Assembly: GCF_026212465.1 (NCBI RefSeq)
Contig: NC_080053.1
Span: forward strand, 16,660,903-16,724,902
Direction: 5' to 3'
Source of the DNA: Amaranthus tricolor
Taxonomy: Eukaryota > Streptophyta > Magnoliopsida > Caryophyllales > Amaranthaceae
Length of the DNA stretch: 64,000 nucleotides
The position numbers and the translations under genes were made by a program. The notes beneath the pieces were generated by a model. The model saw only the letters and a list, made by a program, of their open reading frames with translations. It searched no databases and was not told the DNA's origin. Shown in pieces: positions 1 through 12,127 of this stretch. The first letter of the stretch is position 1. Every line of letters starts with the position of its first letter.

Positions 1-3000
1 AAACATGGTCATCACGGGGATTATTTCCCAAGAAACTTAAATCATATCCAAAAACCTGGGCAAAGGAATCACCAGCTCTATTACGAAACCAACACAGCTA
101 AATCTCAAACCAAACATCTAATCTAAACATACAGTAACCATACAACTCACTACGAGTCCATAATAATCAACATAATCGGAACTAATTAGAACTAATATAC
201 ATTAAACAAATTCCTAATACAAACTATAAGCTTCCACAGTCTCAGCTCAAAAGGACAACCTTAGCACTCTCATCAACATTGCTAACCCGATTATTTCCGA
301 CCGGATCCGATCTGTAATCAGCTAAAAGATGGAAACAACAAGGAATCAGATTAAACTGAGTGAAGAGCAACAATCCAAAACAATTAAACACAGAAATTCA
401 AAACAATGGTTTAAAAGCAACATCAGTTTCCTAGATCTATGTACGCACAGGGAGTCTAGTTGAGAAAAACATCCATAGCTCTAAGGCTATGTCTCTCTCG
501 GGTGAAGCTAGTCAATATCTCAATGACAATTTGCTTCAAAAACAGGGAGTAGGGAACCATGTTCCTCAACTCCGTCAATGACCAGCTCGCAAGCCCGATC
601 CATTGACCATATCAATATCAGCATAATCATTCATAAACATTTATCACATTCGTATAAATTTCACAAACTTTAAATAAACATTTTACAAATTGTAGCCTGG
701 CCAGACCCCTTTTTAAGGGACTGTTACTACTCACCAAAAAGAACGCTTCAAGAAGCAAAATCCGTTTCTCCGCGATCACTAGAAATGTTCCTCGATGACG
801 TCGTCTCCTGGAGCATAACAAACACAACATCACAACAAAGCGTTTGATACTACGAACTAGGTTTATATAACTCATTGCATCTCCTCCTATGATGGTATCT
901 TAGTTCTATCTTCTATTCTAATGACCCTAATATCAAAGATTGCACAAGTTCTAATTCTAACCCCAACATATATAAAAGTGTAACCTTGTTTAAGACTAGC
1001 TTATAACCTTGTAACGATCATACGTCTCCACAATTCCCTTTGTATTTCCAATTCGAACACTTCTAGTTCATTTAACTCAAACCAAGAAACTAAACAAGAT
1101 TAACCAACTATCCTAAAAGAAGAACACAACTAATTTATCCATTCAACTAATAACTTCCACACGAATCCTGATACTTTCAAGAATAACCAATCATATAAAA
1201 TCAAGGGTTATATCCAACACTTACAATTACCCAACTATTAAATAAATAGTTACAACAAAGAACTATCCACCACTAGCAAATTCACATGAATCAACTAACA
1301 TTTAAGAACATCAAGTTTCCATAAACTTTCCACATTCAATATCCTAATCTTCGTAAATTCATACTAATTAATAATTCCACAATTAAGTTCTTATCATCAC
1401 TTTGACCTATAATTATCATTAACAACATTCAAATCCAAATCCTCACCACAACCTATACACCATCAAGACACTACGAATCCGTTCCCACAAATTGTTTCGC
1501 AAGTATCTGGTATTATATCTAAGAGTATCAATCTATTCAATTATTCACCATTATCATAACTTGTCACAACTCTTAGTTCCTAACAATAATTCAGCAGCTA
1601 AATATACATATCGAACAGCTAGTCTCAATCAACAAAACTCATCTAATTAGGAATCCCGTAATGGTTTTAGGACACCTCTTACTAAAACAGGTATAACTCA
1701 CTCATACGGAAACTAAATGAGACGATTTAAGTGGCTACGCGACCATTATTCAGAGCTCTACTATTCTTATTAAGACACTAAAACCCAGAAACAATTAGAA
1801 CGATCCCAAAATAGCCAAAACAGAAGGTTCATTATGGATTTTCAAGACAGCCTGCTAGTGTTTCACTATTTTGAACATAACTTTCTCATATAAACTCATT
1901 TTGGAGCGATTCAAGTGCCCACGCGATTGCAACTCGAAGCTCTACAAATCTCATGAAGACACCAAAACCCTAAAACGACTCTAACTATTTCAAAAACAGC
2001 AACACAAATTCGGACAGAACAAAACGGAACTTCATTGTCGATCTTTATGACAGTCTACTAGTATTTTGGATATAACGTCCTCATACGAACTCATCTCGGG
2101 GTGATTCCAGTGTCCACACGACCGCGACTCAAAGTTCTACAAATGACAAGAAGACATAAGAACCCAAAAACAATCAGAACCATCCCCAAAAAAGCCGAAA
2201 CAAAAAGTTCAGTTTATGAACTGAAGTTTCAGAATCCCAAATACTCAATTTGATACTAGAACTCAAATAACCCAAATAACCAATTCTTATCAACACTAAA
2301 AACAACTCAATTACTAATTAAACTCATATACTCTAATTAAATTCAAGTTGATGCTTAAATTTGATTTAAAAACCCCAAATTGATTCCACAAATACCAAAC
2401 TACTTTAAAACATTCAATTAATACTTAAATAGTATAGCTTGTAGATTACCTCAATCACCGTTGAAGGAAGAGGAAAGAGTGTATGGTGGTGTGGTGACAC
2501 AGGTCAGCCCAAGGGACCCGGTGGTGGTCCTGGGCCTAGACGCCTGCTGCTGCCGTGGGAACAGCCACAAAACGTGGCTGCTGCTGCTTGGGGGTCGCGG
2601 CTGCTGCAGGGGAGGGGGAGTGTGTGTCTGCGGGTGGCTACGATGGAGGCGTGGCCTGGTGGAGTTGGGGTTGCTACTGAGCTGTGAGGGAGATGGAGAA
2701 TGAGTGAGTCCAGTGTGAGGGAGGAAGAGAAATGGATGAGTATAAGGGTTTATAATTAAGGAGTTAACGTAATGAGTCATGAATTACGTGGCGAAATTAC
2801 GGTGACTCAACTTCATACTCATATCCACGATAATATGAGATGGGTAATACACTCATATTTTTCGTCGTATAATTTATTTTTCAATACTTTATTTAAATTT
2901 ATTTTTATAAAGATAAGATAGTAATCAATTAATAAAATATAATCAAAATACACTTTTATCGAAGTATTCTTTATACAAATTTTATACATTAAATAAAATA

Positions 3001-3144
3001 TCTCTTTCTTGAAAATGTTAACAAATCAAATACTTGAGTCAATATTATCAAAATAATAATATTATTACTCGAATTAACTTACTTAATAACCCCAATCAGC
3101 TTAATAAACTTATAATTAAGCTTTATTAAATGTAGTCTATTTCA
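1..3144 (-). repeat. 3' LTR of the LARD element (truncated by the window edge)
   Basis: Position 1 aligns with 6771 of the other copy, so 30 bp of this LTR lie outside the window. It is collinear with 6771-9924 to the end, apart from scattered substitutions and an 11-bp insertion in the other copy near 8116. The last shared bases are TTCA at 3141-3144. The short open frames in it (for example 627-875 and 2451-2780) recur in both LTRs and show no known domain. Confidence 0.9.
1690..2190. repeat. Degenerate tandem repeat of about 190 bp inside the LARD LTR
   Basis: Three related segments begin near 1703, 1887 and 2082. Each contains a variant of CATACGAACTCAT followed by a GTGGCCACGCGACC-like block and an AGCTCTAC-like end. 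The same three occur in the other LTR near 8483, 8667 and 8862. A further related copy in the opposite orientation lies outside the element near 59290-59410. Confidence 0.65.
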
Positions 3145-3157
3145 TTTTCCCCAACTT
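3145..3157 (-). other. Polypurine tract of the LARD element
   Basis: On the minus strand the sequence AAGTTGGGGAAAA immediately precedes the TGAAATAG start of the 3' LTR, the position of a second-strand primer in LTR retrotransposons. The preceding bases read GGGGACGAAATT, a pattern seen at the end of pol in many Ty3/gypsy elements. Confidence 0.8.
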
Positions 3158-4443
3158 AAAATAATTTCGTCCCCGAAATTATACATACACTTCTGATCAT
3201 CCTTAGTCGTAACATATAACTCAAATTTCGTGAAATGAGAACCAAATAAACTTTAGTCACTCCCCAGCTTTGATTCAAGACATACTATATCTATAAATTT
3301 TCAATCATATAAGATGAATTACATATTGGTAACACAACTAACCTCAATTGAATTACTTCAAATATTTAAATTTGAAACTTCAACCTCGATTTACTTTACG
3401 TGAACGTTCACATGTACTTTAAATCAACCACCTTACGTCAAAAACTTTTATACCTTTAATTACATATTTGGTCATTTCAACCTTTTTATATCCTTAGTTT
3501 GAGATATTAAATCATCAACTTACTTGTTTCCCAATTACAATTAAATTTTTAATTAAAAACTCTTATAACTCCCGAGATACTTTGAGATGAATACCTTAAG
3601 TCATTTATTGAATCTCATATTCATTAAAGGTATCCACAATCATTTTTCTATCAACTTTTAATAACTCAAAACTCGATCATTGTCAACTTACTTTGAATTA
3701 TAACATTTATAACCATAATCTTCATTTAACGCTTAAAACTTCAAATTCCATAACAAATTCGTCCGAAATAACTTCAATAACCTTTAGACATTCGAATTCG
3801 TATTTTTTTTTTCCTAAACCATTATCCTAATATACTCACGTTTTACCATTAATAGTTTCATACAATCCCAATTCTTTTTTTTTTAACCTTTAATAACCAA
3901 ACATTTCCTCACTTACAAAATCAAACTTCTCACAATTGAAGTATTCTTTAAACTTCCAATTGATCCCTTTTTTTTTCCTTAATTCACATTTACCATCAAT
4001 AAAACCTTTATAGAGTCCCAAAATTATCATTCATTCATTAAAAACCGTTGAAAGCTTTCTCAATCATAATTTTACATTATCCTCAACACGTATAGGCCAT
4101 TCAATAAAACTTACTACAACATAACTTTAAATTACTATTAATTGCATTAACCTTTGTTTCCTTTCGAATAAATTTCCTTAATTAAAATTTCTCATCCCAT
4201 AATTGAACATGTCACAAATACTTTTTCTACATTCTTTATATCTTTATAGATTTTCAATCTTATCACATAATTAACGCATAACTTTCAATATTCCCAAAAT
4301 GTTTCTTTTAAACTATTTGCATCGAATCATTCTTGCACAACATCATCGCAATTCTCGATAAGTTTGGTCCTCAACTCCTTTCGCCAGTTATCCGAGTATA
4401 TATAATATCTTTTGGAAAACAATTTCAAGAATACTTGACTCGA

Positions 4444-4525
<82 letters not shown>

Positions 4526-4640
4526 CAAGTTGAAATTTTGAGATCTTTTAAAAACAATTTTTTTTATCATGTGTATTTAGGATCATTCTCACACTGATAA
4601 TTCTCTTAAACTTACTCGTCTTAAGATATTAATTTTCCCG
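3158..4640. other. Non-coding internal domain of the LARD element, 3' part
   Basis: AT-rich sequence with poly-T runs and a long (TA)n tract at 4445-4523. I find no open frame with recognisable protein similarity on either strand. Confidence 0.7.
4445..4523. repeat. (TA)n microsatellite
   Basis: Uninterrupted TA dinucleotides of about 79 bp within the LARD internal domain. The open frames across it are simple Tyr-Ile repeats and are not genes. Confidence 0.95.
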
Positions 4641-4647
4641 AATGTTA

Positions 4648-4785
4648 CATTCTACCCAACTTGAAATAAACTTCGTCCTCGAAGTTAAACTAAGTCTCAA
4701 GCATATAATCCAATATCTAGCTAACATACATATCGTAAAGCTATGTCACCCAACTTAGAATGAAGTTCGTCTTCGTACTTAACTC
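4648..4785 (-). repeat. Two repeats of a Ty3/gypsy pol-end motif
   Basis: Near 4650-4690 the minus strand reads GAGGACGAAGTTTATTTCAA followed by GTTGGGTAGAATG. A diverged copy lies at about 4745-4785. A third (GGGGACGAAATTATTTTAAG, then TTGGGG) sits against the 3' LTR at 3145-3175. This motif normally occurs once, just before the polypurine tract, so three copies suggest internal duplication or recombination during formation of the element. Confidence 0.6.
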
Positions 4786-4834
4786 ACAAAGACTAAGGAG
4801 ATGCAATAGCTATAAAGCGATAAACATAGAAATG

Positions 4835-5141
4835 CCTAAGCAAACAACCAGGGATAATCGCGTCTCATGGCATCTACTGCCTCCCACGTGGCTTCTTCGG
4901 TAACGTGATTAGACCATAGCGCTTTCACAAGCGCTACACTACCCCAACATATATCGTGCATTTCCTATCTAGGATCGGATCTGGATGAGTGTCTCCTCAT
5001 TCTGCTAGGTGTCAACAAGAGTTAGTTGTTCGAGCTGAAGAACGTGTGAATCATCTCTAATGTGTTGTCTCAATTGAGATACGTGGAACATGTCATGCAC
5101 TCGCTCAATAGACACAGGTAACGCAAGTCGATAAGCTACTA
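4835..5141 (-). pseudogene. Relic of a chromovirus (Ty3/gypsy) integrase C-terminus and chromodomain-like tail
   Basis: Minus-strand translation from about 5141 gives AYRLALPVSIERVHDMFHVS and continues QLRQHIRDDSHVLQLEQ, the block that follows the integrase core in plant chromoviruses of the Tekay/Del type. After in-frame stops and a frameshift it resumes with ALVKALWSNHVTEEATWEAV and DAMRRDYPWLF, then TAG. That matches the VLWRNH...EEATWE...YP.LF chromodomain pattern. These are the only coding traces in the element and indicate its ancestor was a Ty3/gypsy chromovirus. It cannot make a functional protein. Confidence 0.8.
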
Positions 5142-6725
5142 CTTACTATACACAAAATTGCTATGCCACCATAGTCAACCGATGTACGCAACTCTTAATA
5201 AGAACATAATGCACGCAAAGACTTATTTGTCCTTATCCAATGATAACCATCTTACTCAAATTATAAATTTGTTACTTATCTGTACCTTAATATATAACTA
5301 CTTCCAAAATTCCTATTTCATATTTTCTGACTCCAACACAAACATTTAGTATGACACTCCCAAGATAATGAATATACCTTATATGACGAAAACTCTCCTA
5401 CCTGTCTACCTCACAATATAGCATTCAAAGCACTACAATTACCTCCTAAGTCCATTAATTCTCTAAGATATGCAATTTTTCTCTCCAGCAAAGGCCTCGC
5501 TTTCATGATGACTTAGTCCCAATTTAGTTCAGTTTCTCTACATGATTTGCCGTAAACAAATAATAGTTGTTAAATTTCAAACTTCATTGCATCCAAACTT
5601 TCATAAAGGCACTTCTAATCCTAACTTAGTTAAAGTAAACATTCCTCAATGATGAACAATAAAACGCCAAGCCTCGAGACTAGTTCTACTTTTATCCATT
5701 ATATGACAATCCAACATACTTCATTCTTCGAACTATTTTAACCCAAGGTTTTGAACATAAACTTTCATATTTGCAATGTATATCCTTTACTTTTTGTTAA
5801 CCAAAATTTACAACTCTAGCTCCTCTTAAAGTAACTTACGTTGAGATCCATACATATACGGTTGCAATCAATATAATCAATTATACTTAACGAAACCTCA
5901 AGTTAACGAATGACATCTCATCCTTATGTCATATTTGCTCTTTCAACCAGCAAAAGAAACTTTGTTCATTTTAAATGATAATCACACGATTTTCCAATAA
6001 CTCTAATAAATCTATAAGCTCCAATATCCAAACAAACTATAATATATGGCATGGTCCAACAACATTAAAAAAAATCATCGTTTACACCAACATATGAGCA
6101 CCGTATGCAACTCAATCACTAGGCTTTGAAAATTATCATTATCATAGACTTTTCTATCACAATGGCTTCAAGTACTTTGCCTACACTAACTCTCCTCCAA
6201 TGTAACAGACATTCTCAAAGTTCAACTCACTTACAACCGAACACTATCGATATTATACAACTATATAACCTTGCTTTCGTGCACTAAACTATAATCATAC
6301 TCATGGATCGACAAACAAAAGCTGATAGAAAAGGGCTAGCAACAAGATAAATTCCTCGCAATCTTTGGACATACTATTCTAGCTACTAAAACGATAATCG
6401 ACAAGGAACTATGATAAGCAACAACACATTGGCATCATCAGAAAACAAATTCAAACGTTGCATTGTCGAACTGAATCTTCCTGCCGTCACGATCAATCGT
6501 TAAGAGCGTTTTCCCATTTTACCCCGTAATCCTCACACCTCACATCCTACATTTCTAAGAAAACAAGACTAACTCAAACACTTAGGTTAATTCCACAATC
6601 ATATTTACTTTTGTTCCTATCTCTTATCCTAGACATCTAAATCCTCAAATCATGTTTTTCCTTACTCCTAAGATTGTATGCCTGCTAGATAAACTAACCC
6701 TAAGGATTAGCCACGGTCGCGGGTT
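5142..6725. other. Non-coding internal domain of the LARD element, 5' part
   Basis: Between the primer-binding site and the chromovirus relic, where gag, protease, RT, RNase H and the integrase core would lie, I see only AT-rich sequence with stops in all frames. At about 1.6 kb it is much too short for a full polyprotein. Confidence 0.7.
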
Positions 6726-6738
6726 GGCTCTGATACCA
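6726..6738 (-). other. Primer-binding site of the LARD element (initiator Met tRNA type)
   Basis: On the minus strand the sequence TGGTATCAGAGCC lies two bases inside the 5' LTR. This is the common primer site complementary to the 3' end of initiator methionine tRNA in plant LTR retrotransposons. Confidence 0.88.
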
Positions 6739-6740
6739 AC

Positions 6741-9700
6741 TGTAACAACCCGACTTACCGTTGACTGGGTAAACAGGGTCGTCACGGGGATTATATCCCA
6801 AGAAACTTAAATCATATCCCAAAACCTGGGCAAAGGAATCACCAGCTCTATTACGAAACCAACACAGCTAAATCTCAAACCAAACATCTAATCTAAACAT
6901 AAAGTAACCATACAACTCACTACGAGTCCATAATAATCAACATAATCGGAACTAATCAGAACTAATATACATTAAACAAATTCCTAATACAAACTATAAG
7001 CTTCCACGGTCTCAGCTCAAAAGGACATCCTTAGCACTCTCATCAACATTGCTAACCTGATTATTTCCGACCGGATCCGATCTGTAATCAGCTAAAAGAT
7101 GGAAACAACAAGGAATCAGATTAAACTGAGTGAAGAGCAACAATCCAAAACAATTAAACACAGCAATTCAAAACAATGGTTTAAAAGCAACATCAGTTTC
7201 CTAGATCTATGTGCGCACAGGGAGTCTAGTTGAGAAAAACATCCATAGCTCTAAGGCTATGTCTCTCTCGGGTGAAGCTAGTCAATATCTCAATGACAAT
7301 TTGCTTCAAAAACAGGGAGTAGGGAACCATGTTCCTCAACTCCGTCAATGACCAGCTCGCAAGCCCGATCCATTGACCATATCAATATCAGCATAATCAT
7401 TCATAAACATTTATCACATTCGTATAAATTTCGCAAACTTTAATTAAACATTTTACAAATTGTAGCCTGGCCAGACCCCTTTTTAAGGGACTGTTACTAC
7501 TCACCAAAAAGAACGCTTCAAGAAGCAAAATCCGTTTCTCCGCGATCACTAGAAATGTTCCTCGATGACGTCGTCTCCTGGAGCATAACAAACACAACAT
7601 CACAACAAAGCGTTTGATACTACAAACTAGGTTTATATAACTCATTGCATCTCCTCCTATGATGGTATCTTAGTTCTATCTTCTATTCTAATGACCCTAA
7701 TATCAAAGATTGCACAAGTTCTAATTCTAACCCCAACATATATAAAAGTGTAACCTTGTTTAAGACTAGCATATAACCTTGTAACGATCATACGTCTCCA
7801 CAATTCCCTTTGTATTTCCAATTCGAACACTTCTAGTTTATTTAACTCAAACCAAGAAACTAAACAAGATTAACCAACTATCCTAAAAGAAGAACACAAC
7901 TAATTTATCCATTCAACTAATAACTTCCACACGAATCCTGATACTTTCAAGAACAACCAATCATATAAAATCAAGGGTTATATCCAACACTTACAATTAC
8001 CCAACTATTAAATAAATAGTTACAACAAAGAACTATCCACCACTAGCACATTCACATGAATCAACTAACATTTAAGAACATCAAGTTTCCATAAACTTTC
8101 CACATTCAATATCCTATCGATTTCCTAATCTTCGTAAATTCATACTAATTAATAATTCCACAATTAAGTTCTTATCACCACTTTGACCTATAATTATCAT
8201 TAACAACATTCAAATCCAAATCCTCACCACAACCTATACACCATCAAGACACTACAAATCCGTTCCCACAAATTGTTTCGCAAGTATCTGGTATTATATC
8301 TAAGAGTATCAATCTATTCAATTATTCACCATTATCTTAACTTGTCACAACTCTTAGTTCCTAACAATAATTCAGCAGCTAAATATATATATCAAACAGC
8401 TAGTCTCAATCAACAAAACTCATCTAATTACGAATCCCGTAATGATTTTAGGACACCTCTTACTAAAACAGGCATAACTCACTCATACGAAAACTAAATG
8501 AGACGATTTAAGTGGCTACGCGACCATTATTCAGAGCTCTACTATTCTTATTAAGACACTAAAACCCAGAAACAATTAGAATGATCCCAAAATAGCCAAA
8601 ACAGAAGGTTCATTATGGATTTTCAAGACAGCCTGCTAGTATTTCACTATTTTGAACACAACTCTCTCATATAAACTCATTTTGGAGCGATTCAAGTGCC
8701 CACGCGATCGCAACTCAAAGATCTACAAATCTCATGAAGGCACCAAAACCCCAAAACGACTCTAACTATTTCAAAAACAGCAACACAAATTCGGACAGAA
8801 CAAAACGGAACCTCATTGTCGATCTTTATGACAGTCTACTAGTATTTTGGACATAACTTCCTCATACGAACTCATCTCGGGGTGATTCTAGTGTCCACAC
8901 GACCGCGACTCAAAGTTCTACAAATGACAAGAAGACATAAGAACCCAAAAACAATCAGAACCATCCCCAAAATAGCCGAAACAAAAAGTTTAGTTTATGA
9001 ACTGAAATTTCAGAATCCCAAATACTCAATTTGATACTAGAACTCAAATAACCCAAATAACTAATTCTTATCAACACTAAAAACAACTCAATTACTAATT
9101 AAACTTATATACTCTAATTAAATTCAAGTTGATGCTTAAATTTGATTTAAAAACCCCAAATTGATTCCACAAATACCAAACTACTTTAAAACATTCAATT
9201 AATACTTAAATAGTATAGCTTGTAGATTACCTCAATCACCGTTGAAGGAAGAGGAAAGATTGTATGGTGGTGTGGTGACACAGGTCAGCCCAAGGGACCC
9301 GGTGGTGGTCCTGGGCCTAGACGCCTGCTGCTGCCGTGGGAACAGCCACAAAACGTGGCTGCTGCTGCTTGGGGTCGCGGCTGCTGCAGGGAAGGAGGAG
9401 TGTGTGTCTGCGGGTGGCTACGATGGAGGCGTGGCCTGGTGGAGCTGGGGTTGCTACTGAACTGTGAGGGAGATGGAGAATGAGTGAGTCCAGTGTGAGG
9501 GAGGAAGAGAAATGGATGAGTATAAGGGTTTATAATTAAGGAGTTAACGTAATGAGTCATGAATTACGTGGCGAAATTACGGTGACTCAACTTCATACTC
9601 ATATTCACGAAAATATGAGATGGGTAATACACTCATATTTTTCGTCGTATAATTTATTTTTCAATACTTTATTTAAATTTATTTTTATAAAGATAAGATA

Positions 9701-9924
9701 GTAATCAATTAATAAAATATAATCAAAATACACTTTTATCGAAGTATTCTTTATACAAATTTTATACATTAAATAAAATATCTCTTTCTTGAAAATGTTA
9801 ACAAATCAAATACTTGAGTCAATATTATCAAAATAATAATATTATTACTCGAATTAACTTACTTAATAACCCCAATCAGCTTAATAAACTTATAATTAAG
9901 CTTTATTAAATGTAGTCTATTTCA
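6741..9924 (-). repeat. 5' LTR of the LARD element
   Basis: A 3184-bp repeat of 1-3144. Its outer end (9924 in + coordinates) abuts copia gag sequence, so the element inserted into that copia copy. The G/C-rich block at about 9241-9480 is nearly identical to 2461-2700 and accounts for the short serine/proline-rich open frames there. Confidence 0.92.
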
Positions 9925-10330
9925 ATTCACGGGAGGTAGCGAAATTGGCCCGAGAAAGGTGTTAATCCAAGTCCACAATTCATTGGCAGTACTATAATCA
10001 AGAACACAATTAATAATGATGGGTTCAAGACTTGCAAGGATCCAAGAGATCACCAATTTATCACTTTGGATCCATTGTTGATTTTTGGTGGTAGGAGGGG
10101 CGACAATGATATGATTTGGTCGCCCCCGATCATCAATTCCGGTTTGAATTTTTTTACACCACTTGGTGTAATTTTTGAAATTTAATTTTTCATAAATTTC
10201 TGGCCAAGTATGAATTTTTATTTTTTGTTGTATTTTTGGATAAATTGGAACAAATGTTCCATTTGAGCCATAGAAATCATAGTTTTGTTTTTGGTTTTGT
10301 TTTTGATTTGGTTTGGTTTAATTGGTTTTA
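9925..10330 (-). pseudogene. Ty1/copia gag fragment (UBN2-type), cut off by the LARD insertion
   Basis: The minus strand is open for roughly 120 codons. It includes WPEIYEKLNFKNYTKWCKK, RGRPNHIIVAPPTTKNQQWI, QSDKLVISWILASLEP and TANELWTWINTFLGPISLPP. The W..SDKLV..WI..S...NELW arrangement is that of plant copia gag. The frame ends at a TGA formed by the first bases of the LARD LTR. The rest of the element is outside the window. Confidence 0.82.
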
Positions 10331-10420
10331 TTTTGATTTGGTATTTTTTTGGATCGATTTTGGTTGATTATGATAAATTATAAAATATTGATAGATTTTT
10401 TCCGTCCAGAAAAACCTTAC

Positions 10421-10433
10421 GGTTCTGATATCA
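10421..10433 (-). other. Primer-binding site of the copia fragment
   Basis: Minus strand TGATATCAGAACC, two mismatches from the initiator Met site TGGTATCAGAGCC. It lies between the gag frame and an LTR-like region, as expected for a copia 5' end. Confidence 0.6.
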
Positions 10434-10680
10434 TATATAAAATCATAATGCGAAAATAAAGATTAATTTGGGTTTTGAATACTTGGTTTCTATTGATTTA
10501 TCAATGAGAGAAACACCTTTATTTATACATGAGATTAGGACTAAAAATAAGGAAACAAAATATTAACTTAAACCTAAATAATAGGAAACAAAATAACGTT
10601 AATATCCTAAATATTAAAAAAGATCTTAACTTCCTAAAAACATAATATCTTTATTTTATTCTACGTTTTATTTTCCTACA
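10434..10680 (-). repeat. Probable short copia 5' LTR
   Basis: About 247 bp upstream of the primer site on the minus strand, starting TGTAGGAAAATAAAACG at 10680. Length and position fit a copia LTR. No second copy is in the window, so the outer boundary is inferred only from the TG start. Confidence 0.5.
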
Positions 10681-10688
10681 AAATTAGA

Positions 10689-11340
<652 letters not shown>

Positions 11341-11640
11341 CGGTGTTTGGATGGAAGGAAATCGAAAGGATGACAGATTCTTTGTTTGGATAATAAAATG
11401 AGAGGAAAGAGATTTAAAGGGAAGTGACTTGGAGAGATTGGATAAATGACATTGTGTTAAGATGTTAATTTTTCTTAAGTTAAAAAGATTTAAAGTAAAA
11501 ACTCAGAACTCTTTTATTTCTCTTTCTTTCCCTCCTGAACAAACAATTGGCTTCCATTTCTGTTTCCTTCCTTTCCCATTCCTCCCTTCTCCTTTCTGTC
11601 ATTCGTTTCTCCTTACCCCTTAAATCCAAATAAGGATAAC
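11341..11640. mobile_element. MITE-like element, GTTTGGATGGAAGGAAA family, copy 1
   Basis: The left end reads GGTGTTTGGATGGAAGGAAA. The right part is the C/T-rich complement ending near AAATCCAAATAAGG. A second member with the same purine-rich left and pyrimidine-rich right halves lies at 17269-17810. No coding capacity and no clear target duplication. The superfamily is not certain. Confidence 0.5.
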
Positions 11641-12127
11641 AAGTAAAACAAAACTTCCAACTACTGTTAATGGCCTTTAAAACCAAAAAGAGGTGTCTGC
11701 TGACTTAATTATTGAAAGAGTTTTCCCGCAGCAGTCATCTTACATGTTACAACATCCACAAAGTCTGTTATGTATTGGGTGTGTCAAACCTTGGGACACA
11801 ATAAATGGAAGATAAACATCAGTCACATTAATAACCAATGTAATGCATTATACTATGTCTTACCAAGTCAACATCATTCTTAAGTTGGACAACAGAAAAT
11901 AATTTCAGATCTACACCAACTTAACAGCAATGGGACCCACAACATAAACAGACAACATATGGAAACAAAGAAACCAATATATAATTTGCAACTTAAGATG
12001 GTTTACTTGAGCATGTAAGAAACATGCATACAAAACCCCTCCCCACTTTGAATACAATAGCCAACATTACAAACTCACACACGTACAGGAAATCACACAA
12101 CCCGCTAGCTGGTTGTTTGATAGAGTG
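11641..12127. other. 3' flank and likely 3' UTR of the pyroglutamyl-peptidase gene
   Basis: Sequence downstream, on the minus strand, of the TAG stop at 12128-12130. It probably contains the 3' UTR, but I cannot place a convincing polyadenylation site. No other gene is visible. Confidence 0.4.

Larger units (their letters stand above)
1..9924 (-). mobile_element. Large non-autonomous LTR retrotransposon (LARD type), missing about 30 bp at the left edge
   Basis: Two direct repeats of about 3.2 kb (1-3144 and 6741-9924) enclose 3.6 kb of internal DNA. On the minus strand the LTR starts TGAAATAGACTACA and ends GGGTTGTTACA, so it has the usual TG...CA ends. A methionine-tRNA primer site lies just inside the 5' LTR and a purine tract just before the 3' LTR, which fixes the orientation as minus. 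The internal domain has no usable gag or pol, only a short chromovirus relic at 4835-5141. Long LTRs with a non-coding internal domain of about 3.5 kb match large retrotransposon derivatives. The LTRs differ by only a few percent by eye, so the insertion is fairly young. The target duplication cannot be checked because the left end is outside the window. Confidence 0.88.

Noticed and set aside
627..875. 82-residue minus-strand open frame, nearly identical at 7397-7645
   Set aside because: It lies in both LARD LTRs, has no recognised domain, and conservation is explained by LTR identity.
2451..2780. Open frames on both strands in the G/C-rich block of the LARD LTR (also 9242-9560)
   Set aside because: Low-complexity Ser/Pro or Gly/Cys products that change frame between the two LTR copies, so they are not conserved as protein.
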